Made by a program: the position numbers and the translations under genes. From an uncultured Victivallales bacterium (GTDB taxonomy: Bacteria; Verrucomicrobiota; Lentisphaeria; Victivallales; UBA1829), in the NCBI GenBank assembly GCA_934661375.1, contig CAKUJH010000004.1:60199-124198 (forward strand): a stretch of 64,000 nt of DNA. The letters run 5' to 3'. Positions 33,013 through 41,701 of the stretch are shown one piece after another; the first letter of the stretch is position 1, and each line of letters opens with the position of its first letter. Below the pieces are notes generated by a model. It did not search any database, was not told the DNA's origin, and saw only the letters and a list, made by a program, of their open reading frames with translations.

Positions 33013-34254
33013 TTATTTCCAGCGTTTGTATTCTGTTTTCGGTATGTTCTGCGATGAATCCGGATTGGATTTTCCGGTTATCGCTTCATGCGGCGCATTC
33101 AGTTCCGTCAGCGCATCCGGCCAGAGATTTCTGGCGAGAACCACTTCCATCCCCAGTGAAAAATAAATCTCATATCGTTCCGGAGCTTTCCGGGTGCCGC
33201 CCGGCGCCATTGCCATCATCAGCAGTGCGCTGTTGAGTCCGGTTCCGGGGAGTTCCGGCGGTGTCGGAATAATGATTTTTCCTTCCGGCGCCATGTCTCC
33301 GAAACTCCAGAACGCCGTATAGGCAAGCATTCCTTCCGGTGTTCCGGGCGCCTGATTTCCGCATTCCAGAGCCAGACGCGAATTCACCTCGTCCGGAGCG
33401 GCAACCCAGCGGTACACCGCCTGAACTGCCGCTTCGGAACGTTTTTTCCGGTCCGTCATCATTTGCAGGGATACTTCCGGAGTCGCCGGATATTTCTGCG
33501 GCAGAGCCGCTTTGACCTGGGCGGCGACCGCCTGCCGCTGTGTTTCGATTGCTTCGCGCAGACGCAGAAACGCTTCCATTTCCGGCGTATCCGTGCGGTT
33601 GATCCGGTAGGTCAGCGGCGAAGTTTCCGCCGTTTGTTTCGCTGTCTGGAACCGGGCTTCCGCGGTTGTTCCGAACCTCTGCCGGGTCAATTGACGCAAT
33701 GCCTCCCGTTTCTGCTGATAAAAATCCCGGACCGGAGCGGGTATCAGACCGGTCAGCGCGCTGGTTTTTTCTTTCATTTTTGCGGAAGCCGCCGCAATTC
33801 CGGACGGGTCTTCGGGCGGCAGAGCCGGGAAGGACGCCAGTTCTTTGAGGTCAAAGTCCGGCATCTTCGCCATATTGTCAATATCGGTCGGATTCCCTTC
33901 CAGCGCGGGCAGGGTGACTCCGGTTTTTTTCAGCTGCTGACGCAATTCCGCTGCGTGCGGATTTTCCGGCGGCTGCTCTGCGTTTTGAAGTTCTTCCAGA
34001 AGAGAGAGCAGACAGATATAACCCCACCACACTGCGGCGCGGCGGTGCAGCATACGCGCGATGAATTCGCAGCCGTCCCGGAACAACCCTTTCTGCCGGA
34101 AGGCTTCCAGCAGTTCCATGGATTCCGGGTGTGCTTCGAACAGCGGTTTCAGATCCGGACGTATTCTGTAATTTTCGCGTTCGGCGACAGGACGCCACAG
34201 CGTATCACGCAAAAGCACGGAGTGCCGGTTCATCCATTCCAGTTTGTCTGCCAT
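33013..34254 (-). CDS. T6SS-associated DUF6931-like protein
   Basis: 413 residues, soluble. An N-terminal helical part has LHRRAAVWWGYICLLSLLEE (about 70-88). The C-terminal part (about 268-395) reads AAVQAVYRWVAAPDEVNSRL, LAYTAFWSFGDMAPEG and APERYEIYFSLGMEVVLARN. This arrangement of a WW helix plus a WVA...AFWS...RY domain matches my memory of the DUF6931 proteins found beside VgrG and PAAR genes. The middle (about 95-240) is Pro/Ala/Glu-rich linker. The role is unknown; an accessory for loading or assembly is plausible from its position between VgrG and TssJ. Confidence 0.6.
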   Translation of the reverse strand: MADKLEWMNRHSVLLRDTLWRPVAERENYRIRPDLKPLFEAHPESMELLEAFRQKGLFRDGCEFIARMLHRRAAVWWGYICLLSLLEELQNAEQPPENPHAAELRQQLKKTGVTLPALEGNPTDIDNMAKMPDFDLKELASFPALPPEDPSGIAAASAKMKEKTSALTGLIPAPVRDFYQQKREALRQLTRQRFGTTAEARFQTAKQTAETSPLTYRINRTDTPEMEAFLRLREAIETQRQAVAAQVKAALPQKYPATPEVSLQMMTDRKKRSEAAVQAVYRWVAAPDEVNSRLALECGNQAPGTPEGMLAYTAFWSFGDMAPEGKIIIPTPPELPGTGLNSALLMMAMAPGGTRKAPERYEIYFSLGMEVVLARNLWPDALTELNAPHEAITGKSNPDSSQNIPKTEYKRWK

Positions 34255-34269
34255 AATACCTGCCTCCCT

Positions 34270-34806
34270 TTACACCTGCGTTTTCAGCGCATTGATTTTG
34301 GTTTGCAGTGTTGCCACTTGGGTGGACATGGCGGTTGCCGCTGTTTCCAGGGCATTGGCATGGTCGGTAACCGCAGTTACATCCGTGGTAAGTGACTGAA
34401 TATCAGTCCGTATTGCGGCGAATTTGGAGTCCAGAGCCGCGGCGGCTCTGGTGGCGGAAACACTGACGGAACTTTCCAGTCCGGTCAGACTCAGCCAGAA
34501 CCCGGTGAAAGTGATGGAGGCAAGCGTAAAGCTGGCGCCGAATGCTTTCACGTCAATTCCGACACCTACGGCTGTGGCGGACCCGCCGGTCGCGGAGGCA
34601 TCGGCAATTTTTGCTCCGGCTCCGCCGAACGATACTTCCGCTGTCCATTTCGATTTGCCGGAATCATCCGCTTCCGTGCTGTTTTTATCCATTTCGACAT
34701 TTCCATCGGAAGGACTGCCTTTCCCGGAAGCTCCGGACTGCAGAAAATTTACGCATCCGGAAAACGGACTGCTCAGACTGTCCAGAATATTTTCATTTGC
34801 ACTCAT
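34270..34806 (-). CDS. Unknown small protein next to VgrG; effector or chaperone candidate
   Basis: 178 residues. The first 55 are Ser/Gly/Asp-rich and disordered-looking. Residues about 58-117 are a hydrophobic, Gly/Ala-rich stretch (GVGIDVKAFGASFTLASITF, GFWLSLTGLESSVSVS) that could enter a membrane. Residues about 120-175 have heptad-like spacing suggesting a coiled coil (SLTTDVTAV, ATLQTKINALKTQV). No enzyme motif is visible. AAGGAGG precedes the ATG, and the gene starts 10 bp after vgrG. Position and pore-like composition make it a candidate cargo of the VgrG spike or its adaptor; this is inference. Confidence 0.6.
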   Translation of the reverse strand: MSANENILDSLSSPFSGCVNFLQSGASGKGSPSDGNVEMDKNSTEADDSGKSKWTAEVSFGGAGAKIADASATGGSATAVGVGIDVKAFGASFTLASITFTGFWLSLTGLESSVSVSATRAAAALDSKFAAIRTDIQSLTTDVTAVTDHANALETAATAMSTQVATLQTKINALKTQV

Positions 34807-34816
34807 CAGAACCTCC

Positions 34817-37663
34817 TTATTTGCTGCCCGCGCCGTCGGCGTAATCGGAAATGGTTTTGTTGGACAGGTCATTCACGAACTTGACATTCAGATCCAGCTG
34901 ATGACCGCGGACAGTGATGCTGGAAGACAGTTCGGAGGCAATGCTTCCGTTGACGGTTTCCACCGCCTGCCGCTGCACATCCAGCTGTTCCGCAAAAGCC
35001 TGAGCGCGGATCAGCTCCCGTTCGGTAACGGCAACCGAAGGAGAACCGCCGGGAATTTCCCGGAACATTTCCGCAGACGCTGCTGTGCTTCGGACCGTAT
35101 AGGATGACATGTTGCCCAGTTCCCCCGCAGTCCGTGCCAGTGCGGAATACGTACCGCGGAAATTGGCAGCCGGCGGCAGCGATGTCTTGGTGTCGCACAT
35201 GACGCTGCTGTCCAGATCCACTCCGCGGTCTGCAATGGAACGCGGCTTTCCGTCCGGTGTCTTGCCGCTTTTCCAGGCGTCCAGAGTACGGGTGATTTCG
35301 TTCAGCCCGGAGGTTTCATCCAGATGGGAAAACGCATCGGTCATCTTGTCGCGCGGCACGGTTGCCACATCCACGACTGCGCCGGCTCCCATGAGAACCC
35401 CGTTGGCAACCTGGATGGATGCGCCGAGCGCATCGGTCAGCAGGGCGGAGAACAGACTGTTGAACCGGAGGTTTGCGCCCGATACGGAAACTCCGTCCGT
35501 CGCATTGATGCAGACCGTTGAATCGTAATTGGTTACGGTGTCCAGCACTTTCAGCGACCGGAGCATGATACCGTTCTGGTTTACTGTAACGGACGACGCC
35601 CCCGAAACCGACCGGACCACGCCTTCGCTTTGCAGATTCACCATGCGGCTGCCGTTGATATTGACCGCCGCCGCGGAAATGTTGAGCGTACCGTCCGTTT
35701 TGATGTCGATGCCCTGCTTCGAATACTGGAGAATCGACCCTTGCGTGAACAGTCGCAGCACATTGCCGGTACAGAACGGATTGCGGTCCAGTTCGAAAAC
35801 ACTCACGGCTTCTTTTGCCAGCGCGGTCAGAGCCAGCGCGGAATCATTGCCCGGCGACAGAAAATAATTTTTCCGTACCGTCAGCAGACGCGGTTTCCAG
35901 TTCAGCTCGACATCCGCGCGTTTCTCCTGACTGTTTTCATCAAATGCCAGCTGCATGAGAAACGCATAGGCGGTTCCGTCCACGATTTTCTGTTCCATGG
36001 CTTCGGAAGCCTGTTCATAACGGGAAAAACCGATTTCGTCATATTGACCGGACAGATCCTTTTCTTTTCCCGGAGCGGAATACCGCAGAGCGGAAGCATT
36101 GCGTGCGTGAGTATCTGTCCCGTCGGTGAATTCGCTGAAAGCTCCCGTTTTATCCGGGGAATATCCCAGCAGCACAACTTTGTCCGGTTCTTCCAGAAGC
36201 AGCACCCGTTCGCCGACGCGCGGGAACCGGTACAGTCCGGAACGTTTTCCGCCGAGCGGCATATTCATTTCCACATCAATGCAGGGATTTTCGGAATCGG
36301 CATTTTCGTTGCGGACCAGAAAACGCCAGGGCGTATCCGGCATGGAGCGCGGCGACTGCACCAGCGTGTTGCGGGTTTGCGGGTCATCCGTCTTTCCGTT
36401 GATGTCGCAGACAATTGCCTCCCGGATGACCGGGGCTTCGCTTCGCTGCATTTCCGGTTCTTTCGCGCAGAAACGCCTGTCCTGCGCGTCTTCCGCATAA
36501 TCCATGCAGTGAAAGGACAGTTCAAAAACTCCGGCATCCGTGGAATCATCCAGCGTAACGGACAGTTCCGAATGGAGAATTTTCACTGTTACCGGCGGAT
36601 CGTCCGGCTGCGCCCGGTAGAAACTGCGGATTTTCAGGATTTCGCCCGGTACCGGCAGCAGCAGAGAAGTGGTCCCGTGCCAGTCATCCTGTTCCAGACG
36701 GAACGCCCTGCCTTGCGCTTCTGCCGCGCAGTCTGCACTGGCGGATACGGTGTCATCGTCAATGTCATTTCCATGATCTGCCGGAGTTCTGTCAGAAAGA
36801 TAAACGCTGCTGCCGTCTCCGTTTTCTGCATGAATGGTCCGGGATTCCAGCGGGTGCAGGAAATTTCCTTTGACGGCATCTGTTCCGATTCCGACGGACG
36901 CGCTGAACTGTTTTATGGGAAACGCCGTATCTGCGGAAATCATACTGAAATCGAACACTCCGTTTTCCGCTTGTGCCGCCAGCTGGTTCTGCTGATCCGC
37001 CGGATAACCGGTGAATTCAAAGGCACAGGTTCCGGGATATGCGTTGCCGTCGGAAAGATAAAGCATTTCCTGTCCGGCTGTTTCGTGGCGGAAGAAAAAA
37101 GAAATACCGTATCGCGCCATAATCCGGCGGACGAAATCGAAATCGGTTTCATCGCGCTGGAAGAAGCGGAGTCCACCGGAATATTTTTCCGCGGTTATGT
37201 ATTTTGAATCGATCACTGCGGAAATGCCGTGCCGACGGAATACCGACTGAACGGTTTTCAGCGGCGTTGTGTCTGGATAATCCAGGGTCCGGCGGACGTA
37301 TTTCAGCGCGGCGGCTTCCGGTTCAAGAGTCAGATGCAGCAGCACTCCTTTGGTGAAGCGTTTGCCGAACTGTTTCAGCCAGCCGGGATGCAGGGATGCG
37401 GCTCCGGTTACGGAATAACGGGTTACAACGCCGTGCAGCGGACGCCGGATAATTCCGCCGTTGTAAAACTGTTCAATGGTCAGCGTAACGCGTTTCCGCA
37501 GAAGATCGTTCTTCAGCGATGAAAGGGTCAGGCTGGATTCCGGAATGACCAGGTCGGCGTCCGCACGGTACAGTTCGGAAATCCCTTCCCGGAGGGTAAG
37601 CCCCCAGACCTGGCTGTCTGCCAGTCCGCCGTCCTGAAACTGAATGTTGATCTGCGATTTCAT
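34817..37663 (-). CDS. vgrG: T6SS spike protein VgrG with C-terminal extension
   Basis: 948 residues. The gp27-like part (1 to about 400) includes the family stretch FFQRDETDFDFVRRIMARYG (167-186). An OB-fold resembling gp5 follows (about 410-505, with RFPRVGERVLLLEEPDKVVL), and a needle-like beta region with repeats (GIDIKTDGTLNISAAAVNIN, about 650-735). Residues 736-948 go beyond a standard VgrG: a hydrophobic Gly/Ala-rich part (SLFSALLTDALGASIQVANG) and then a helical tail. The trimer caps the Hcp tube. The extension may be an effector or cargo-docking domain. Confidence 0.9.
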   Translation of the reverse strand: MKSQINIQFQDGGLADSQVWGLTLREGISELYRADADLVIPESSLTLSSLKNDLLRKRVTLTIEQFYNGGIIRRPLHGVVTRYSVTGAASLHPGWLKQFGKRFTKGVLLHLTLEPEAAALKYVRRTLDYPDTTPLKTVQSVFRRHGISAVIDSKYITAEKYSGGLRFFQRDETDFDFVRRIMARYGISFFFRHETAGQEMLYLSDGNAYPGTCAFEFTGYPADQQNQLAAQAENGVFDFSMISADTAFPIKQFSASVGIGTDAVKGNFLHPLESRTIHAENGDGSSVYLSDRTPADHGNDIDDDTVSASADCAAEAQGRAFRLEQDDWHGTTSLLLPVPGEILKIRSFYRAQPDDPPVTVKILHSELSVTLDDSTDAGVFELSFHCMDYAEDAQDRRFCAKEPEMQRSEAPVIREAIVCDINGKTDDPQTRNTLVQSPRSMPDTPWRFLVRNENADSENPCIDVEMNMPLGGKRSGLYRFPRVGERVLLLEEPDKVVLLGYSPDKTGAFSEFTDGTDTHARNASALRYSAPGKEKDLSGQYDEIGFSRYEQASEAMEQKIVDGTAYAFLMQLAFDENSQEKRADVELNWKPRLLTVRKNYFLSPGNDSALALTALAKEAVSVFELDRNPFCTGNVLRLFTQGSILQYSKQGIDIKTDGTLNISAAAVNINGSRMVNLQSEGVVRSVSGASSVTVNQNGIMLRSLKVLDTVTNYDSTVCINATDGVSVSGANLRFNSLFSALLTDALGASIQVANGVLMGAGAVVDVATVPRDKMTDAFSHLDETSGLNEITRTLDAWKSGKTPDGKPRSIADRGVDLDSSVMCDTKTSLPPAANFRGTYSALARTAGELGNMSSYTVRSTAASAEMFREIPGGSPSVAVTERELIRAQAFAEQLDVQRQAVETVNGSIASELSSSITVRGHQLDLNVKFVNDLSNKTISDYADGAGSK

Positions 37664-37672
37664 GATGCTGCC

Positions 37673-37963
37673 TCAAACCAGAAAATTGATTCCGACGGTG
37701 ATTGCTTCCGCTGTCGCAACGGGAACTCCGGTTACCGGGTTGACTCCGGCAACCATCGAAGTCAGCGAGGCGACGGGGCGTCCTCCGACCAGATAGGTCG
37801 GATGCATGGATACGGTGATTGCGCCGGTGCAGACCGCCCCCGTTACCGTGTCTCCCATGCAGGCGACAGGCAATCCGTTGACCAGAAAACAGGGGAATCC
37901 CGGACCGGTGATCAGGTCGCCGGTCGCGGAAACGCCGGCAATTGTCGAGACGGGGAACGGCAT
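37673..37963 (-). CDS. PAAR-like T6SS spike-tip protein
   Basis: 96 residues of Gly/Val-rich short beta strands. GDLITGPGFPCFLVNGLPVA, CMGDTVTGAVCTGAITVSMH and LVGGRPVASLTSMV follow the PAAR repeat pattern (NGxPVA, GD, C..G) that forms a metal-stabilised cone on the VgrG tip. The first conserved SHGG-type loop is altered (GVSATGD). The ATG at 37963 has AGGAGG at 6 bases and starts one base after the clpV stop. It has no effector extension. Confidence 0.85.
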   Translation of the reverse strand: MPFPVSTIAGVSATGDLITGPGFPCFLVNGLPVACMGDTVTGAVCTGAITVSMHPTYLVGGRPVASLTSMVAGVNPVTGVPVATAEAITVGINFLV

Positions 37964-37964
37964 G

Positions 37965-40610
37965 TCAGACCTCCTTCCGCAGTTTGAACCGGTAGATGAA
38001 ACGGCCGTTTTCGGCATCGAGTCCCGCATGGGAGAACGATTTCCCTTCCATGACGGTTTCCAGAAATTTCATGCTGAGTTCCGGCAGCAGATCGTTGTTG
38101 ATGATCGCGTCGATCATGCGTGCGCCCGACGCAATGTTATCGCACCGGCTGATGATTTCATCCCGGACGGCATCCGTGTACGCCAGTTCTGCATGATAGT
38201 TTTCTTTCACCCGGCGCACGACTTTGTTGAGTTTCAGGTCAATGATCCGGTTCAGCGCCGCTTTGCCCAGCGGATAGTACGGCACAATGGAAAGACGTCC
38301 GAGCAGTGCCGCCGGAAAATGTTTCAGCATGGCGGGACGGACTGCGTTTTCCAGAATCTTGACGTCCGGCAGATGCTCTTCATCGCCGCAAAGACGCATG
38401 ATTTCCTCGTCGCCAACATTGGTGGTCAGGAGTATGACCGTGTTCCGGAAGTTGATGAGGCGTCCTTCGCCGTCCTCCATCTGACCTTTGTCGAAGACCT
38501 GGAAAAAGATTTCATGGACATCCGGATGCGCCTTTTCGATTTCGTCGAGCAGGACGACGCTGTACGGTTTGCGGCGGACCGCTTCGGTCAGCACACCGCC
38601 TTCACCGTATCCGACGTACCCCGGAGGTGCGCCTTTGAGCGTGGAAACCGTGTGGGCTTCCTGAAATTCACTCATGTTGATGGTGATCAGACTCTGTTCG
38701 CTGCCGTAAAGCTGGTCGGCAAGTGTGAGCGCCGTTTCCGTTTTGCCTACGCCGCTCGGTCCCGCCAGCATGATGACCGCAATCGGACGGTTGGGATCCG
38801 CCAGAGACGCCCGTGCCGTCTGAATCCGGCGTGCAATCAGTTCCAGTCCGTGTTTCTGCCCGATGACCCGTCTGTTCATTTCATCGGCAAGTTTCAGAAT
38901 GGACTGGATTTCGTTTTTGACCATGCGGCCCAGCGGGATTCCGGTCCATTCGGAGATAATGGTGCAGACTGCCTGTTCATCCACCTGCGGGAAAATCATG
39001 GGCGTTTCGCCTTGCAGATCACGCAGTTTTTTCTCAACGGCGCGGAGCTTATCCAGAGTTTTGCTGTCCTGTCCGTTTTCCCGGAGCTGATCCCGGAGCC
39101 GGGTGTATTCCCGCACCAGCTTCTTCTCTTTTTCCGTCCGTGCGGCAAGTTCGTCGCGGTGTTTTTTTTCGGCGTCAAGTCCGGCTTTCAGTTTTTCCAG
39201 GGCTTCCGTGTGATCCTGTCCGGACGCCTGTTCACGGGTCAGAATATCCGTTTCCAGTTCCAGAGCCGCAATTTTCCGGCGGGAATATTCCAGACTGGCG
39301 GGTTCGGCGTTCTGGCTCATGGCGACTCTGGCACATGCGGTATCCAGAATGCTGACCGCTTTATCCGGCAGCTGACGGGCGGGAATATAGCGGCGGGACA
39401 GTTTGACTGCCGCTTTCAGCGCTTCATCCAGCACCAGCACTCCGTGATGTTTTTCCAATGCCCCGACCATTCCGCGCATCATCTGAATGGCCTTGCCGTC
39501 ATCCGGTTCATCCACTAAAATGTTCTGGAAACGGCGGGTCAGTGCCGGGTCTTTTTCGAAATACTTGACATATTCCTGCCAGGTGGTTGCCGCAATGCAG
39601 CGCAGTTCGCCGCGGGCAAGGGCGGGTTTGAGCAGATTGGCGGCGTCGTTCTGTCCGGCGGCTCCTCCAGCCCCGATCAGAGTGTGCGCTTCGTCAATGA
39701 ACAGAATGATCGGCACATCGGAATTCTGTACTTCCTCAATGACGCTTTTCAGACGGTTTTCAAATTCCCCTTTCATGCTGGCTCCCGCCTGAAGCAGTCC
39801 GATGTCCAGCGAACGCAGCACTGTTCCTTTCAGACAGTCCGGCACATCCCCGGACGCCAGCCGCTGGGCAAAGCCTTCAACGACAGCGGTTTTTCCTACG
39901 CCGGCTTCTCCGGTGAGAATCGGGTTGTTCTGCCGTCGCCGCATCAGAATGTCGATGATTTTACGGATCTCCGAATCTCGTCCCACGATCGGGTCGCATT
40001 TGCCGTTCCGGGCTTTTTCCGTCATGTCGACCGTATAGAGCCGCAGGGCTTCCCCTTTGCCCATCGCGGGCGCACTCAACATGGCTCCCGCCTGACCCGT
40101 TGCCGCGGATTCCCCGGAGTAAACCACGGAAGTTTCCGTTGAATTCTGTACAATTTTCCGGAAATTTTCCTGCAGCAGATCCGCATTGATTTTGGCAAAT
40201 TCCATGCTGATGTCCAGCAGAGTACGCGAAAGTTCCGGTGTCTGACGGATCGCCAGCAGCAGGTGTCCGGTGCGGATCGCCGTTTCGCTGAAAACCAGCG
40301 ACGCCAGCATCCAGGCTTCTTTCACCGCGATTTCGATCTGATTGGAAAAATCGGATATGCTTCCGGCTCCGCGCGGCAGACGGTCCATCGCCGCGGTCAG
40401 GTCTTTGGCAAGTTTCGCCGTGTCCAGCTGAAATTCCCGCACGGCACAGCTCCAGTCCGTGTTGTCGGTCAGCAGTATCTGGTTCACCCAATGCACCAGT
40501 TCCACATAGGGATTGCCGCGCGTTTTGCACAGAATGGTCGCGCTTTCTATGGTTTTATATGCGGTCTGGTCCAGTTTTCCGAAAAGCTGAATGCGTTTCA
40601 ATTTACTCAT
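37965..40610 (-). CDS. clpV: T6SS sheath-recycling AAA+ ATPase ClpV (TssH)
   Basis: 881 residues. An N-terminal Clp repeat domain (about 1-150) precedes AAA domain 1 with Walker A GEAGVGKT (234-241) and Walker B ILFIDE (302-307). A coiled middle domain follows at about 440-530 (LEYSRRKIAALELETDILTR). AAA domain 2 has WTGIPLGRM, then Walker A GPSGVGKT (617-624). ClpV pulls apart contracted TssB/TssC sheaths. The T6SS type follows from the neighbours; the domain plan is also that of ClpB. The ATG at 40610 has an AGG site; upstream codons are unlikely to be used. It follows tssG by 2 bp. Confidence 0.94.
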   Translation of the reverse strand: MSKLKRIQLFGKLDQTAYKTIESATILCKTRGNPYVELVHWVNQILLTDNTDWSCAVREFQLDTAKLAKDLTAAMDRLPRGAGSISDFSNQIEIAVKEAWMLASLVFSETAIRTGHLLLAIRQTPELSRTLLDISMEFAKINADLLQENFRKIVQNSTETSVVYSGESAATGQAGAMLSAPAMGKGEALRLYTVDMTEKARNGKCDPIVGRDSEIRKIIDILMRRRQNNPILTGEAGVGKTAVVEGFAQRLASGDVPDCLKGTVLRSLDIGLLQAGASMKGEFENRLKSVIEEVQNSDVPIILFIDEAHTLIGAGGAAGQNDAANLLKPALARGELRCIAATTWQEYVKYFEKDPALTRRFQNILVDEPDDGKAIQMMRGMVGALEKHHGVLVLDEALKAAVKLSRRYIPARQLPDKAVSILDTACARVAMSQNAEPASLEYSRRKIAALELETDILTREQASGQDHTEALEKLKAGLDAEKKHRDELAARTEKEKKLVREYTRLRDQLRENGQDSKTLDKLRAVEKKLRDLQGETPMIFPQVDEQAVCTIISEWTGIPLGRMVKNEIQSILKLADEMNRRVIGQKHGLELIARRIQTARASLADPNRPIAVIMLAGPSGVGKTETALTLADQLYGSEQSLITINMSEFQEAHTVSTLKGAPPGYVGYGEGGVLTEAVRRKPYSVVLLDEIEKAHPDVHEIFFQVFDKGQMEDGEGRLINFRNTVILLTTNVGDEEIMRLCGDEEHLPDVKILENAVRPAMLKHFPAALLGRLSIVPYYPLGKAALNRIIDLKLNKVVRRVKENYHAELAYTDAVRDEIISRCDNIASGARMIDAIINNDLLPELSMKFLETVMEGKSFSHAGLDAENGRFIYRFKLRKEV

Positions 40611-40612
40611 AG

Positions 40613-41701
40613 TCAACCTGCTTTCTGTCCTGCCGGACAATGAAATTTATCGTCGGCTGTTTTCTGTTTCTGTTCATGTTTTCCGGCAAAAAGACCGGAT
40701 GCCTCTATGCGGACTTCGGTTGTCCGTCCCGGCAGCCGTCCCAGCCAGAAACTGCGGCCCAGGGCGATTGTCCCGTCCAGTTTCGGTTCCGGAACCGTTT
40801 CTGTCCGTATCCTGTAAATGACATCGAACCGGTTGGTCTTGTTCATGTATGCGGCAGTCAGCGAACAGAAATGATCGAACGCCGGTGTGCCGGGAGCCAT
40901 CCGGCAATACTGCCGGAATGACAGCGGTCCGAGATGTATGTTGATTTTTTTGGTCGTGCTGACATAACGCGTTCCCGCCTGCGTGTTTACGCCCAGCAGT
41001 CCGTTTTCCTTTTTTCCCAGCTGCCAATGACACTGCGGCGGGATGGGATAAGTGCCGAATACCCGGTCTTCCACTTCAAGCGGCAGCTGAAAGCAGTGCT
41101 GCAGACTGGCGGTGAATCCCGCACGGCTGCGGCAGAAGGAGGAGAAAAACGGAGCTGTCGTGATTCGGGTGTAGGACGCGCCCGCCCAGGACGGATTTTC
41201 AATGCAGGATGGATATCCCGCAAGTCCGCGCATGATCGAGGCAAAATTATCGTCCCCCGGACGGTCAAACCAGACTGCGGCTTCTTTTTCCGCCCATGCC
41301 CGGTAGAACAGCGTGATGAAGCGGTGGTTGAAAATATCCAGAAAACGCTGCCATGCCAGATCGTAATAATTATGGGAACGCTGGAAAATGTACGAGGTGA
41401 AATCCAGCGGCATCGGACCGTTCACTCCGCAGAAGCCCATGAAATACACCATCAGGAGTGCCGCCGCATTATGGCTGCCTTCATGAATTTCCGCAATCGC
41501 GTTTTCCGGAAAATGCAGATACGGCTTCTGCGCAAAACGCAGGATTTCCTCTTCGGCTTTCTGCGCATGACCCAGTCTCTGACGGCTGTTTTTCAGCTGT
41601 TCAAACCGCCGGACAATCTCCAAGAAATCAGGTTCCGTTTTTCCGCAGGTCAGCTGCTGGGACACCTGTTTCACAAATTTTTTGATGTTCACATCGTCCA
41701 T
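40613..41701 (-). CDS. tssG: T6SS baseplate protein TssG
   Basis: 362 residues. Characteristic TssG segments are PDFLEIVRRFEQLKNSRQRL, FPENAIAEI, LLMVYFMGFCGVNGPMPLDF and QRFLDIFNHRFITLFYRAWA. The C-terminal part keeps the QYCRMAPGT region. With TssF and TssE it builds the baseplate wedge. The start overlaps the tssF stop by 13 bases, so the two proteins are likely made in a fixed ratio. Confidence 0.93.
   Translation of the reverse strand: MDDVNIKKFVKQVSQQLTCGKTEPDFLEIVRRFEQLKNSRQRLGHAQKAEEEILRFAQKPYLHFPENAIAEIHEGSHNAAALLMVYFMGFCGVNGPMPLDFTSYIFQRSHNYYDLAWQRFLDIFNHRFITLFYRAWAEKEAAVWFDRPGDDNFASIMRGLAGYPSCIENPSWAGASYTRITTAPFFSSFCRSRAGFTASLQHCFQLPLEVEDRVFGTYPIPPQCHWQLGKKENGLLGVNTQAGTRYVSTTKKINIHLGPLSFRQYCRMAPGTPAFDHFCSLTAAYMNKTNRFDVIYRIRTETVPEPKLDGTIALGRSFWLGRLPGRTTEVRIEASGLFAGKHEQKQKTADDKFHCPAGQKAG

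Noticed and set aside
37806..39518. 570-codon plus-strand open frame opposite clpV and the PAAR gene
   Set aside because: Shadow of ClpV on the other strand; no domain or ribosome site.
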